From Marisa cornuarietis (lineage: Eukaryota; Mollusca; Gastropoda; Architaenioglossa; Ampullariidae), in contig SMMW01000614.1 in the NCBI GenBank assembly GCA_004794655.1, forward strand, positions 1,118,501 through 1,182,500: a DNA stretch of 64,000 bases, in the 5' to 3' direction. This document shows positions 12,667 through 28,949 of this stretch, one piece after another; the first letter of the stretch is position 1, and each line of letters opens with the position of its first letter. The notes beneath the pieces were generated by a model. The model was not told the DNA's origin. It saw nothing but the letters and a program-made list of their open reading frames with translations, and searched no databases. Made by a program: the position numbers and the translations under genes.

Positions 12667-15600
12667 CGTTTTAGTCCCACCAGAAAAGTTTTAGTTGGTC
12701 GGCAAACAGGTACGAACTTGGTATATTCCCTTTCCCCTCTCCATCGCAGGTGGTCTTTCCAAACTCGATCGCGAACCAACCTCTGAACCCAGGACCCTAA
12801 AATACCCTCGCAGGAAAATGTTTGTCTCAAACTTCCGTGATATTGGCATACGACTACTCCATGGAATTTTATGAATGTATAAATCGGTTTACTACTTTGA
12901 TTTATCATCTCCTTTGGAAGCAATGCCAGTTCTGAAACACACACACACACACACAAAGAGGACAGCACGGCACATACCAATTTACTATCAATGCATCCGT
13001 AATCTGGACAAAGACTCTTCTTTGTGTTCTCTCTTACATCGCGAGTCTCTCCGAATTTGCGAAAGAAATGCGTACGCTTCTTTCGTGCTGTTATATTTCT
13101 CAGCTCCACTTCCAGATTACTCATCGCTTCTGTCATATTAATCTATACAATTACATTTGATAATATGTAACTCCCTCAAACTTCACGGACATTTTCAAAT
13201 ACAGCATGCACGGCCAGCACATCAACTGTTGGCAGGCTGGATACTGACTACACAGAATATGCCAAAACGGAGAGAAAGAAAGACGGCGAAAGCATCCCCC
13301 ACCTCCCTTGGATACAATGACTGGGAGAAAGATTCAGGCTGTAAAATATTGCCATTCAAAACACTCTTTCGCCTTTAAAGCACGCAACAGTCCCCGCGGA
13401 ATCTATGATCTATGGGCGCAGCAGCCTCTTACCGCTGGTTTTAACATGGAGGGAGGGGGAGGAGGAGAATAGAAGGAGGGTGAACGGGTGGGAGGGGTCA
13501 GAAGGGAAGAGGTCGAAACAGAGAGAGAACGCGACCTAGTGGAGAATGAAAGGGCCTTGGGCGGGTGGAGGTCCTATTGTTGTAAATCACAGATAAGCTA
13601 CATTTCCAAGCCCTGCAGCACATATTTTCCCTCTGCTTGGTAATCAGCGTTGGAAACTTGTGAAAACTACTCTGAAGCAGTCCACGAAACTGGCACCACA
13701 GAGAAAAAAGTGAATACCTTTAAAAAGAGTCTACGGGTCCCCTGAAGGTGCCCCTCAGCTGCATAAATACCTCACCCAAGTCTCACGAACCCCAGAAAGG
13801 CCCCACACATGTCAAAATAATCAGTCTAGGAGGTACCGGAACAGCGGCAACAAAAATATCAACTTCGACTTCATGTATCACGGGAATAGGAAAACCATTC
13901 CTAACCACCTCAACAACATCCTCTTCTATCTAAACATGTCAGCAAACATCCTCCTCAGCAACATATTTAGGGCCACAAAAGAAGCCAAATCCTGAACCAT
14001 AGGGCGTCTCAACTTGTCATCACCTCTTGCCTGCTGGCACAGTCTCATATGTTTTAAAAGCACTATAACTGCAAATAATATCAATTCTCTTTGTTGAGCT
14101 TCCTACTGCTCCTCCTCAGTTTCCGCTCCTGACCTGCTGCATATTACCATGCTTCACATCAGATTTTCTCAATTACGAATATCTCCAAATGGGCCTCGTC
14201 ATACCAGGAATTCATTAGTCTGATATACACTATCAAGGTGTGCCCACAGCTAAGTAAAGCAAATCTAGCATACCTAAAAAAAAAAAGATAGTGATTTGAA
14301 TCAGGCAGAGTGTGAGAAAGAGAAGGAAAGTGTACTAGTTGAATGCACGTGCATATGTGTGTAAAAGCTGGTCCACTATACAAAACCCAAACTATCTTTA
14401 TTAAAAAACAATGGAAGGGGGAGAATTGTATGTGCATGTGCATAAGTCAGTTTACATGTTTGAGAGAGATTTTATGAAGGAAATATTTAACAACAGTAAA
14501 ACAGTATCCCCTATTTTAACCTGCAAAATGAAACTTACCGTCTGTCAAGTTTCGACCAGGGTTGAAAGAGCCTCGTGGTATGCTTGGTGGTACCAGATCA
14601 CAACTGGTCTGTCGAGAAATCTTACATCCATACAGCTTTTCTGATCTGTAATGCAATATACCACTTAAAATGCTTACAAGACTCTAAAACAATCCAGTGT
14701 TGAATTTATATGCATGGTGCTATGCAAGTATACAGAAAATGTACCTAATGGTGCACTTAGCTTTCTGAGAGTTTATGAACATTTTTCATTATCACTTGCT
14801 GTACACGTTGCACAGACTATACACAAAAAATGACTTACTAAGTTAGTCACTTACTTAAATTCCATACTTTCTTAACAAAGAAATCACTTACTTAAATTCC
14901 TTGCAAGGAATATTACAGCAGTCATACTGTTGAGTAATTGGTTGCTTCACATGAAATTTGTATAGATTTTCGACTGTAATTTTGTTTGTTCGGAGAACTT
15001 GCAAATAATTACGAAATCGTAACTGCAACCTCCCAGTAATCTGTAACAATAAAAGAACATAACAATTTCGAAGAGAGAATCTGAGAAGGCAAAATAAGTA
15101 ATGTGATGATCTGACAAATATTTAACAATCTTTTGCCAACTTTCCAAATTCTTAGTGTTAGTGAATCTTACAAGTAGATACCACCATACCCTGTTTCGTT
15201 TTTAGAATAAACTCTAATAAAAAAGTGGGAAAATTAAAACATAAAGGTATTTTCGGAGTCAGTATGGACAGTAAACTGTTTGTGGTTCACAGCCTCCACT
15301 GAATGACATGCTAAAGACAGAAAGGTCCAACTAGCCCCTTTACGGAAAGATCGGAAGCCATTTATTGATAAGTGGACACTGATAATGTTCCAGTTATTAG
15401 CCTAAAGAAGCCCCGAGCACCCAACATTCTGTATTCTAAGTCCCTTACCTATAGCAGTTATGGAGCTCCCTTTAGTGGAAAACTACTCATAAAGAAAAAA
15501 ATTAAAGAAGGTATCTGAACTTGGACAATTCCACAGTTCACTTAACCCTAAGATCCATATTTATTTCAAAGTGAATGAGTAAATGAAATGTGTGAAGAAA

Positions 15601-18600
15601 TACTAATTACTGGATATGCAATGATACTTCTGAATGTTAATGCTATGTTGTGGTTCTTCATTGCCTCCTAATTGCCCTCTGGGATAAATGTAGTTGTATG
15701 CTTGTATTTAAGACTAATATTTATAGCTTTAACTGTAAAAGATGATAATATATCCACCTGATGATCTTCATTATTGTTTTAATTTTCAAAATTTACATTT
15801 GTACTTACTTCTTGTATTTTACTTTTTTCATCTGTTTCTTTTTTGACATATGGCAGAGAATCATATATCGCCTGCAACAAACAAGTTCGAAAATTTACCA
15901 AACTTGTTAAAAATGGAAGAACAGGAAATGACTATTTTACTACACAAAATCTATTTCTGTTTAGCAAGTGCCTTCCAGTAATCCTCCAATCAAGGTAAGA
16001 GAAAAAGACCGGAGAGCAAAACAGAAAGAGTAAGATTAGGGAAAGAGGTAAAGAGACACCGAACATCTTTACTTCATACATTCAACTTACAAATAAAAAT
16101 TGCTCACAATGTCTATTTTACACATTATTTTCTCCAAAAGAAAAAAAGTTTCAAATACAGCACACAGTGACCATGGTAAAAAAGAAAATTAGGAGCTGCA
16201 GCAGCTGATGGAAAAAATGCAAAGCCGAATTAAAAAAGATGCTTAAAGACTTAATTAAGAGTAAATAAATGAGCTCTTCCCACCACAACCCATTCGTTCT
16301 GCATGCCATCCACTTCACCAGTTCTGCAGGTTGTGCTTATCATGTTCGCTTTAAATCACCTAATCTATTTTTTAATCAAACTGTGAACTCATTAGTGAGT
16401 GAACTACATAAACATAGGCAATAAATGTGATAACACACTTTGTATGTGCGCATGTGAAAAAAAAATCAATCAGAAAAATACAATTTAACTATATAAAACA
16501 TTTTTTTCAGTGTTAAGGTGTCCAAGCAACTAGCAACCAACCAACAGTTTCACATACAGTGAAGCAAAAACATGTATTACAAAGTAGTGCATGAGACAAA
16601 GCACTGAGAAAGAATCTGTTACCTGCCATAAAAAGCAGCAATGATGTTTACTGACATGACAAAAATATGTTTAATCATCTCTTCAAAAGAAACAGCTACT
16701 GTGAAAAATAGCTGTCACCACAGCAATCATAAACCACCATCACATTTTGCAAGCAAACAAAAGAGAATGTGAAAATATAAAATACTGTTAGTCATCAGTA
16801 AGGATTAGTAACAGACTTCCTCACTCTTTCTTCTGTTGCATTACAACAATGAACGCCAGCTGTTTTGAATGTACAAAAGAGAAACATGAAAGCTTTGCCT
16901 CTTTACAGTCTTGGAATTAAGTATAAACATGGGTGAAGCGTAAGGGTGGGGGTCAGGGCTGGTTAGGTGGGAGGGAGAAGCAAAAGACACACACATACAT
17001 GTCTGTGGTATATGCTTCAAAGAGCACATCGTCAAAAGTGTTGCCTGCTTTTTATCTGCCATATCTTAATTTCACACTGCAATGGGGGCGGCTTTGATCT
17101 GGGCCACAGCTGATAATTTTGACAATTACTGCTTTTGACCAAAGGAAACATGCAATTATAGGCTCCAAGCTTGTTCTGTCCATGGGAGCGACCAAATATT
17201 TTTCCAACACTTATTATTAACCAGCGAGTGAGCGTGGCCTTTGAAGTATGCACAGCAGGGTGCACACACACTGCCAGTTCCCTCTGGCAAAAAACAAAAA
17301 CAAAAAAAAACGCCCAAAAAAACAAAAAACTAACACAAACATGTGCAAGCTCTCCCACCCTGCACTCTCATACAGTTAATTTTCATGATACATTTATAGT
17401 GCTGTTCATTTTAAAAGAAATGTGATTTGAAAACTCTTCTTCTACTGTTTCTTCATCATTTTTGTCAGGACTGGTGTTGGGCGACTATACTGCTGTTAGT
17501 GTTATGGTTCTCTAAAATGACTGATTATTTATTCATCATTTTAGGGGAGTTGCATGTTTGTTTATTAAATAAAGCCAGTTCTTCTGGTCTGAGTTTTAAA
17601 GCCTTACATTCCCCCCACCTCAACCAAAAAATGCCATTGCAATTTTGTCACCTACTTGTGACTTTAATTAAGTGGAACTCTTTATAGTATCCCCTACCTA
17701 CAAACCATTTATTTAAAAGTGAACCCATTCCTTCTCTGCTTCCCTCAAAATTGTGCTACCTTACTTGCAATTTCTGAAAATTTTAAATATCTAAACTTCT
17801 AGTTCTGTTTTCAAAACATAAACCGTACTACTACTACTACTACCACCAAAAATATTTTCTTTTCAAAGAAAGAACAAAAATTAAGCAAGTATTTGAAAAT
17901 GAAAGAACTTTCATCATGCTGCAAACATGTTACCTGAAAGTTTGAATCAAAACATGTTCATTTTTGCAAAAGGATAATCGAAGGCTAACCCAAGTCAAAT
18001 ACCTAATTAAGCTCAAACCTGCTGACAGGTTAATAAAGTTTATGACATCACTGGCCAGTGTTGTGACATTCAAAAATGCAGGTGAGAATTGCACATTTAA
18101 ATGGCACATGTTTTTTTTAAACAAACCCCTGTTTTATAGATTTGAAGAGAATCTTCTAACAAACTACATCCTGTCATTTTAAACAAGTTCTGCCGTCAGG
18201 AGCACCTTTAATGTCTAATTTGAGTGCAGAATGCTCTTCCAGTAACTGGGCTGCGCTCAGGAGAAGAAAACCTCAGAACTACAATAACAAGCATACAAAT
18301 ATCACGCACAGAAAATGGCCCCTGACAACACACACATATCAACGTATATTCACAACAGTTCCTTGGCGCTACCATAACTCTGCAGGCTCTCTATATTTTT
18401 AATCATATCTGTGCAGGAGCAGATTCCAGATTTGAGATGGGTAAGGCCTTTTCCAGAAACAGCTTCTAGTGGGCCTGGATTCTTCCTCTCACAAAGCACC
18501 ACCGGCGAGGGGAAATTTATGGGTATCATTTCGTCTTTTCAAGTCCACTGGCCCGTGCACCAGAGGGAGCCATGATACTACAGCGGTCCAGATGATTACT

Positions 18601-21600
18601 GCCGGCCCAGGTGAAATGATGAATGGCGGGCCTAACTTTTACGGGGCTTTTCTGCCGCTTGGCTTTTCAGTTCCCGCCTCCAAACCCCGGCTCTATTCAC
18701 ATGCCTTCCCCTTGGCCCCTAATACCTCCGTGTGTCTACACGCACTGGCCCCCCCCCCCCCCGTCTCACAAGGCTGCCGGTAATGAACGGCTCTCTCTTT
18801 CATGTCGCCGAGATCAAGGGAGGCGCACGGTACAGGGGCGGGCGGGGGAGGATTTGCTGTAGGTTGGGGGAACGGATGCCCTTCCCTTTTCAACACCATC
18901 CAAGCTGGTCGGAAGAGAGAGAGAGAGAGAGGAAAGAGCATAAAAGAAGAGAGTTGACTGCTACTAAACTAACCAACTACAACAGAGCTGACGCCAAACA
19001 AGTTTTCGTCTGTTACGACGCGAATAACAGCTTTGATCAGTGCCGCTGTACACTGGTCAAATTATGTGTTTTCTGCGGCTGCAAACACGGAAAGCTTTAA
19101 TTGCGCACACTATGCTATCAGTAGTACTCACCCCTCAGTGTACAAAAACAAATTCAAGTCGACCAAAGACTAGAAGCGGGGGCTCTATATAATCTCTGCG
19201 TCTACTATCTACCTTAAGGGTTTAAAAAAACAACAACAGATCTTCAGGGTTAAAGGTTGGTAGACAAGCAGGCAAAGGTCAGGACGGCAAACTAGCGAAA
19301 TTCCTAGCCTTGAAAATAAAGGGGGAGGGGGAAAGGCGACTTCACCGAGGCAACAACACCTCTGGAGATTTTAATCGACAGTCTACTCCTGACCAGATAC
19401 CTAAATTACTATTTCAGCTTATTAGTTACTGCGGCTTGCAGCTTATTTTTTAGCGCTTGCGGAAAAAAGCAAGATACGTCTGTAAACTCCTCAAAATTGG
19501 TTTCACTTGGTTTCCTCTGCCGTTTTCAATCTGCTACAGAGTGAAGTGAGGGAGAGGGAAAAGAACAATTTGGTACTGCTGGTGCAGAAAGTGAGAGCGT
19601 GAAAATGTAAGGAATATAGCCTACATACACTTCCTGGGCGTACGACGAAAGTCCGACAAAATGAACTGACGGTAAATTAACCAACCTGTATAGGAGGGGG
19701 TCTCCCACCCCACTTTCCCTCGGGGGGGGGGGGAAAACCCCCCGCGAGTTGTCAAAAAGAAAGTCGAGAAGAGCTGGTTGCTTTCATCTATGATGGCCCT
19801 TTTCCCGTCTTTCCTCCCCCCTCCCCCCCACAGTTCCTACCCCACCAAACCACCGGTTCTTCGAATTACAACATTTCCTGCATAGGTGTCAGCCCCAGCG
19901 AGCAAACACACAAACAGTCCCCCGGCAAGACTAATCTGTAACCTCCTGGTCATGTTTATCTCGCCCCTCTATTACCCAAGGGATGAGAAATTCCTTTAGG
20001 GCCGCAGATTTCACAAGTGATTCTGTATCGCTCCAACTGTCCTCGAGAAACCGACACCGTCCCTCCCTACGTGCGGCTTTCATACACGACATATTTTGAT
20101 AAGTGCGCGAGGACCTGTCTGCGTGCGTGTGTGTGTGTGTGTGCGTGCGTGGCGCGGAGTTGTGGAGTGTTGTATGGGTGGGGAGAGGTTATGATACAGA
20201 AGCATTCTACAGTTTCGCCGTAGATAAAAATCAAACAGGCGGCGCGGGTGGCATTACCGCAGGCATCACAGACTACATGACCTGGCCTCGTCGTCTTCCC
20301 GAGACTGAACGACACTCTGCCATCATAAAAAAAAGAGGTGGGGCATGTTAGCGGCTCAGCACAGGGAGCACAAAGCAAATCGGCGGTTGGGTGAGAGTGA
20401 AGGAAGTATGGGACCGACGAAGGAGAGTAGAAATGATATACATGCATGGGTGAAAGTTCCAATTAAAAAAAAACACTCAGATTGCGCATGCATGGATGGG
20501 AGCATTAACGTTCTAAGTGCGTTTCAGCAATACCGCAATACCTACTCCCCCCACCCCTTTTTACACTGAAAGCAAAACCTGATTTTTCTCCGACACTCTT
20601 TATATATTGCATATTAGGTGTGATAGGAGCATATTTCTCTAGGAATGAATGTAAATGTACTTCTAATCACAATAATTGAAGCTACTTTTTTCACTGCTGC
20701 AAACTTCTACGAAACGTTCTAGTTCTGGTTATGTCTGCGATTCTAGTATTACATAACATACAAGCAAAGAAAATGGCAATCCTATTGCTAGTAATCAAAA
20801 GGTTATTCAACTTTATTCACTTATGTCAATGACATAGCAAGTGGGAAGCAAAGCCCAATCTTATTTTTGGTCACCTTTAGATTTGTTGAAAGGCCTCTGC
20901 TGGGTGGTTTTCCAGCCACTGGCTGTCATAAGTCTAACCACACAGCTATGGATGAAGTTTGGGGGAGGGGGTGGAATCTTGCAGAAAGGCAGATTTCAAG
21001 TGTGCGGACTGTACATTTGAGACTTCACTCACATAATGACGATGAAGAAAACCATTAAAAAAACCCCACAATTTTTTAACACTTGAATTTCAAAAGAGTG
21101 ACATCAACTGATCAAGTGTCATATCAACATTTATCTTTCATTTTGCTTGCTACTTGATTCTTACACAGCCCACAGAAGGTCACTTAATTATGGATTGCAA
21201 GGACTTGAAAGCAAACAAAAGTTACAACGGCAGAAAAAACCTCCACATTTTGTCCTGTGTTTTCAATAAGCTCTCTTGGAATTTGGCAAACTTCACTTAA
21301 CGTAAGCCATGTACCCCCTTCCTTGGAGAAGAGAAAGCTCCTAGTTCCCAAGCAAACAGAAACGATAAATTGCAATCATGAGGCCAAGTTTAACATGGTT
21401 CTAAGAGCACCTTTGCCTTCCTTGACAACCAAGAATCTTACCTTTGTACAAATAAGACAGTAAAGAAGTGTGTGGGCTAACTTTTTCTAGATTACACATA
21501 TAAAGACAAAATGGAGTTCCCCTTTATTCTCTACACTGTAAACCAGACTGGCCCCATCATCAAAACCTGCCTAACTTTATTAGCTTGTTCAAGCCGCAAT

Positions 21601-23395
21601 CATTCTCAACCCCACTATCAGCCTGTAAAACAAGTCAGTGGCATGCCACTCCAAATCAGACCAAGAACTTGTATTTTATTAGAATTCTGCCATGCCTATG
21701 TTGCAATAATTTAGACAACAAGACTTTTAAAACTCTTATGGCATGAATATATTTACTGCTTTATCTCTATTGCCATGAGGAATTTGTACAAACAAAATTT
21801 GTGACAATGACAATTGGCCATTCTTTTCGATTTCTTCATGACAAATAAAATGTAAAAAAAGGCACCATCATAAATATTATTTGCATAGATTTTGTATTCT
21901 TTACTGTGCTTAAGATACAATTTTTGTATTGCATTCTAATATGTGGGTGTGGGAAGGAAGTCCGTGAGTAAGAGAGATAACACAATCACATAATGTTCAT
22001 GTCTAATTGTTTGTATAAACACACATACATGCATATGGAGATATATCTAGCATGAATAAAACCGAAACAGGTAAAAATACATGCAGGAGTTTAGTCAAAA
22101 AATAGTCAACAAATAAACCAGACAGAATTGAAGGATCACTCAGGATTTTCTAAATATTTCTAAGTAATGGTTAAAATTAACATTAGTCATATTTTGGAGA
22201 AGACAGAAGCATGGCAATAGTTTTAGATAAGTAATACAAATATAGTAGAAAAACAAAGTATTCACTTATTTATAACACCAGCATAAACAAAAAGTAGCAT
22301 CTATATTGCTTATGAGTTTTCCACTTAAGGGAAAAGATTTCTTGCATTATTTTCAGCTCATCTGTTCTAGCTGTACTACTATACATTTAGAGAGTAGTTT
22401 CTAAACATTCATTCTGTCTTTTCTTTCCACCTGTCTGTTAATCAGACTCTTTAAATATAATCTAGGTAAATGAAGCAAAATTTCTGTCATCACAATACCT
22501 TGTGAAATGTTTAGAAGCAATTCTTTATCTACAAAGTGAAGTATTTTCAATAGTGCCATTTAAGTTTAGTTACCACCTTGTTCTTTAGAAGACGGAACAC
22601 TTTTTACAGGTAATACTTTATAGGACAAAAGGTAGGAGAAAGGAAATGACAGAAGAATGAAAATACTATATGATAATGTCTAGTAGTGATAATGGATGAA
22701 AGTGTAGGTATATATATATATAACTGTTTTTGTCAGTACTGTCGTTTTCTTTCGTCCCCTGTGTTCTGTATCTACTTAGTCCACGTCTCTTCCCCGTTTT
22801 AAGAGCTAAGAGCATACTCTCTACGAGTGTGAATATGCGCTATACAAAGAATAAATAAATTTACAAAAATTAATCAAAAACAATTTAATACATCTTGAAT
22901 AGTATAAATAATGTGAATCAGAAATGATGCGGGTTTCTTAAAACACCCTGCATTGATTTCTCAGGGTCATCTTTAACGTGTATACATTGGGCAAATTGGC
23001 ATACACTGAGAGGTGGGGTAATTGCACAGGCGTACGCATTTCTAATAGTTTCAACTTACCTGCATATTTGTTATTCCTATTTCATCGTTGCTAAGCCATC
23101 TTAAACGCGCTGATAGTTTCTGAGATTCATGCTGAATAATAATGCCCCCCAGCATATCTGGATTGACAGGGTCCTGTCTGTTGTCAGTCACATAACCATC
23201 ATCCAAATCTAACGTCCGACGATCTGTAGTTTCGTCAAGGTTTCGTAATTTTATTTTCCTTGAATCATCCACATGTTCGTTAACCCACTTAGTATCATCC
23301 TCTTGAGAAGCACAAATATGATTACAGAAGAACATCACAGAAAGATGCAAACAGAACAAGGTTCTCATCATGTTTTCTCTGCGTCCAGACGCCAT
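8195..23395 (-). CDS. CACHD1: CACHD1 homologue, VWFA and cache domain protein, 5' part (five exons)
   Basis: CACHD1 is an alpha2delta-like, single-pass membrane protein with a VWA domain and cache domains that modulates voltage-gated calcium channels. Coding exons on the minus strand, in transcript order: 23395-23060, 15871-15809, 15040-14892, 14645-14539, 8369-8195. All junctions are GT-AG and the phases agree (0, 0, 2, 1). The product has a signal peptide, then the N-terminal alpha2delta-type segment ending ARLRWLSNDEIGITNMQ, a short linker exon, a segment with the YDCC cysteine pair, SCD and FNPGRNL motifs, and the LKWQYF motif that precedes the VWA domain. These line up in order with vertebrate CACHD1 as I remember it. 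The VWA, cache, EGF-like and transmembrane exons were not found and probably lie left of position 1. Exon 5 contains an apparent one-base frameshift. A conventional CACNA2D gene is less likely because of the WQYF(I)S and CC patterns. Confidence 0.85.
10963..10991. repeat. (GT)n(GC)n microsatellite
   Basis: GTGTGTGTGTGT then TTGCGCGCGCGC; the third compound GT/GC tract in the CpG-rich domain. Confidence 0.8.
11559..11576. repeat. (GA)n microsatellite
   Basis: Nine GA units, followed by an A run and a G-rich segment. A similar (GA)n run lies at about 18915-18931. Confidence 0.8.
12636..12662. repeat. (GT)n microsatellite
   Basis: About 13 GT units. A (CA)n run of about 9 units lies 280 bp away at 12937-12954. 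Open frames crossing these give Cys-Val or His-Thr strings and are not genes. Confidence 0.85.
14539..14645 (-). CDS. CACHD1: CACHD1 exon 4
   Basis: The acceptor is cattacag and the donor is gtaagttt. The exon has 107 nt, with phase 2 in and phase 1 out. It encodes CKISRQTSCD and RGSFNPGRNL, closely resembling the SRTISCD and FNPGRDLNS motifs of vertebrate CACHD1. The intron to exon 3 is only 246 nt, while the intron to exon 5 is about 6.2 kb. Confidence 0.82.
14892..15040 (-). CDS. CACHD1: CACHD1 exon 3
   Basis: The acceptor is ttattgttacag and the donor is gtaagtga. The exon has 149 nt, starts in phase 0 and ends in phase 2. The translation contains LRFRNYLQVLRTNKITVE and later QQYDCCNIPCKEF, matching the FNRYLDVVNRNK and IQDCC motifs remembered from vertebrate CACHD1. 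A second copy of the donor and its flank lies 37 nt further into the intron (see findings). Confidence 0.82.
15809..15871 (-). CDS. CACHD1: CACHD1 exon 2 (63-nt micro-exon)
   Basis: The acceptor is ttgttgcag and the donor is gtaagt. It encodes 21 residues (AIYDSLPYVKK, then a Glu/Lys/Gln-rich end) in phase 0 on both sides, so it joins exons 1 and 3 without a shift. It corresponds to the short segment that follows the conserved Met-Gln in vertebrate CACHD1. It is too short to be found by ORF length. The identification rests on splice sites, phase and position. Confidence 0.75.
20125..20150. repeat. (GT)n microsatellite in CACHD1 intron 1
   Basis: A GT run flanked by GCGTGCGT words within the CpG-rich island at 18.4-20.5 kb. 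Confidence 0.8.
22705..22862 (+). repeat. SINE/LINE-tail repeat, copy 1
   Basis: This segment (with CAGTACTGTCGTTTTCTTTC, TTAGTCCACGTCTCTTCCCC, GAATATGCGCTATACAAA) recurs in reverse complement at 42.23-42.37 kb. It ends in the tail GAGTGTGAATATGCGCTATA plus A/T-rich repeats, a typical 3' tail of molluscan non-LTR elements. Confidence 0.65.
23060..23395 (-). CDS. CACHD1: CACHD1 exon 1: signal peptide and N-terminal segment
   Basis: This exon encodes 112 residues from the ATG at 23395 to a clean donor (ATGCAG, then gtaagt). The start was chosen because MASGRRENMM leads into a hydrophobic stretch (TLFCLHLSVMFFC) ending HICA, a typical signal peptide with likely cleavage after the Ala. An in-frame ATG at 23467 also exists but would put 24 extra residues ahead of the signal. 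A charged Asp/Arg-rich linker follows. The exon ends with a helix resembling the first helix of vertebrate CACHD1 (SARLRWLSNDEIGITNMQ against a remembered SQMRRLAAEELGVVTMQ). Confidence 0.82.
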
Positions 23396-23848
23396 GTTGA
23401 AAAATCCAAGCGTGAAAAACGACATGACGTTAGTATAAAATGCACAATAACAATTTTTTTTCACCACTGATCAGCTCACTGCACAATGGTTTGCACCCCA
23501 TCAAGTCGCCTGCACATGTGTGACAGAAAAGAAATCCACGATACTAGGTCCATTTTCACCAGCTGTACACCGATAACTGTGCGAACTCGTCCAGACGATT
23601 CTCTCTTACAGCGACTAATGCATGCTAATATGTGGAGTCAGCCTTTACTAACAGCCTCAGTTTCCCCCTTCAAGTAACCATCCACCCCACCCCCAAATTA
23701 TATATAGCTCTGATGTCTAATTTAATGTCTGAATTAATAAAACTTTTGCTATAAATTAGATAAACTGTTACTATTTTTGACTTAATGCTAAAATTGTGAC
23801 AGTAATTTTATGCTAAAAGCGGCGATGAAATGAGAGGCATATTTCAAG
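23396..23848. promoter_or_regulatory. Shared bidirectional promoter region of CACHD1 and FDX2
   Basis: The two start codons face away from each other with 453 bp between them, so both 5' UTRs and both promoters must fit here unless upstream noncoding exons exist. The FDX2 start lies in a CAAGATGGCTGCC context that resembles the YY1-type motif seen at many housekeeping-gene starts. No TATA box at a convincing distance was seen. Confidence 0.55.
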
Positions 23849-28021
<4,173 letters not shown>

Positions 28022-28492
28022 CAGTTGTTGCTCCTGCCCCCTCCCCAAAACTCTCTGGAATATGTGTTGTGTATGAATAGGTGGGCAAGAGAATGTGAGT
28101 ATGGGGGTTGTGGTGGGGAAAGAAACAGAGACGCTGTATGAATGGTCCTTTGCCTTTGATTTTGATACTTTTTTTTTCCCAGTGTTCAAACATTAACAGT
28201 GATTGTATATTTGGCTACTAACATTGAATAAAAAAAAAATTGTTATCTAATGTCCCGTTATTTGAAGATAACTCTTTTTATGGAAAGCCAACAGAGAGGG
28301 ATTTTTTTAAAATGGTTTTATATCATTAAGGAATACTTTGAGTAGTTTCTAAAATGGGGGGTTCTTTGGAACTGCTGTACACCTGAAATGGTGTATATTT
28401 TACAAATTTCAATGTATCATGATAAAATAAATGCAATGATCAGTTTTTAACTTTTTTTTTCTTTGATGCCAAATAGATAAATGTTGAATAAA
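28022..28492 (+). terminator. FDX2: FDX2 3' UTR with candidate poly(A) signals
   Basis: AATAAA hexamers occur at 28227-28232 (followed at once by an A run), 28426-28431 and 28487-28492, all within 500 bp of the stop codon. Any of them could set the 3' end, so alternative polyadenylation is possible. No transcript data were available. Confidence 0.6.
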
Positions 28493-28949
28493 TATGCTTC
28501 CCAATTCTTACATGGTGTGACATTTCTTGTTGTCATATACCTTGGATTTTGATTAAAGATGCTTGCAGCACCAAACTGACGTGCATGATTTTTGTAGAAC
28601 ACACCTCTTTTGAGTACAAGATACTATTGAGTGAAAGAACAGCATAGCAAACACAATAAAGTTCTACAATATGAGCTGAAATGTCGACACTAATATGTAG
28701 AGGCTGCAGACAACCATCTATATAGGATTACAATTACTGGACATTAATCAACCCAAATTCCACATCTTGTTCTTTGGTTACCCCACCCCCCAACCCAGCA
28801 TTAGACTGTTGTAAATGAAATATTTCCTGTGTTTTCACATTATGTGGCAAATTATGAACCTCCTGATTTTAAGATCTGTGTTTCTCTCAAGCTTTTCTTT
28901 TCTCTCAGTTCATGAATAACTTTTTCTAGTTTACTTTTTCTTTCTTGTC

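Larger units (their letters stand above)
8370..14538 (-). other. CACHD1: CACHD1 intron 4
   Basis: This 6.2-kb intron lies between recognised exons. It continues the CpG-rich, microsatellite-rich composition to about 13.6 kb and then becomes AT-rich. I find no convincing exon, RNA gene or intact mobile element in it. Confidence 0.6.
15872..23059 (-). other. CACHD1: CACHD1 intron 1
   Basis: This 7.2-kb first intron is mostly AT-rich, with a CpG-rich island at roughly 18.4-20.5 kb containing C and G homopolymers, a (GA)n run and a (GT)n run. A SINE-like repeat tail lies at about 22.7-22.86 kb. No coding sequence is recognised. Confidence 0.6.

Noticed and set aside
12564..13136. 190-residue minus-strand open frame
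   Set aside because: It contains both CVCVCV and HTHTHTHT strings from two microsatellites; no homology recognised.
23060..23395. Signal-peptide exon as the start of an unrelated secreted protein
   Set aside because: The exon's C-terminal helix and four further exons in matching phase follow the CACHD1 order.
23273..23470. Plus-strand frame antisense to CACHD1 exon 1
   Set aside because: It is the reverse shadow of a real exon with signal peptide and splice donor.
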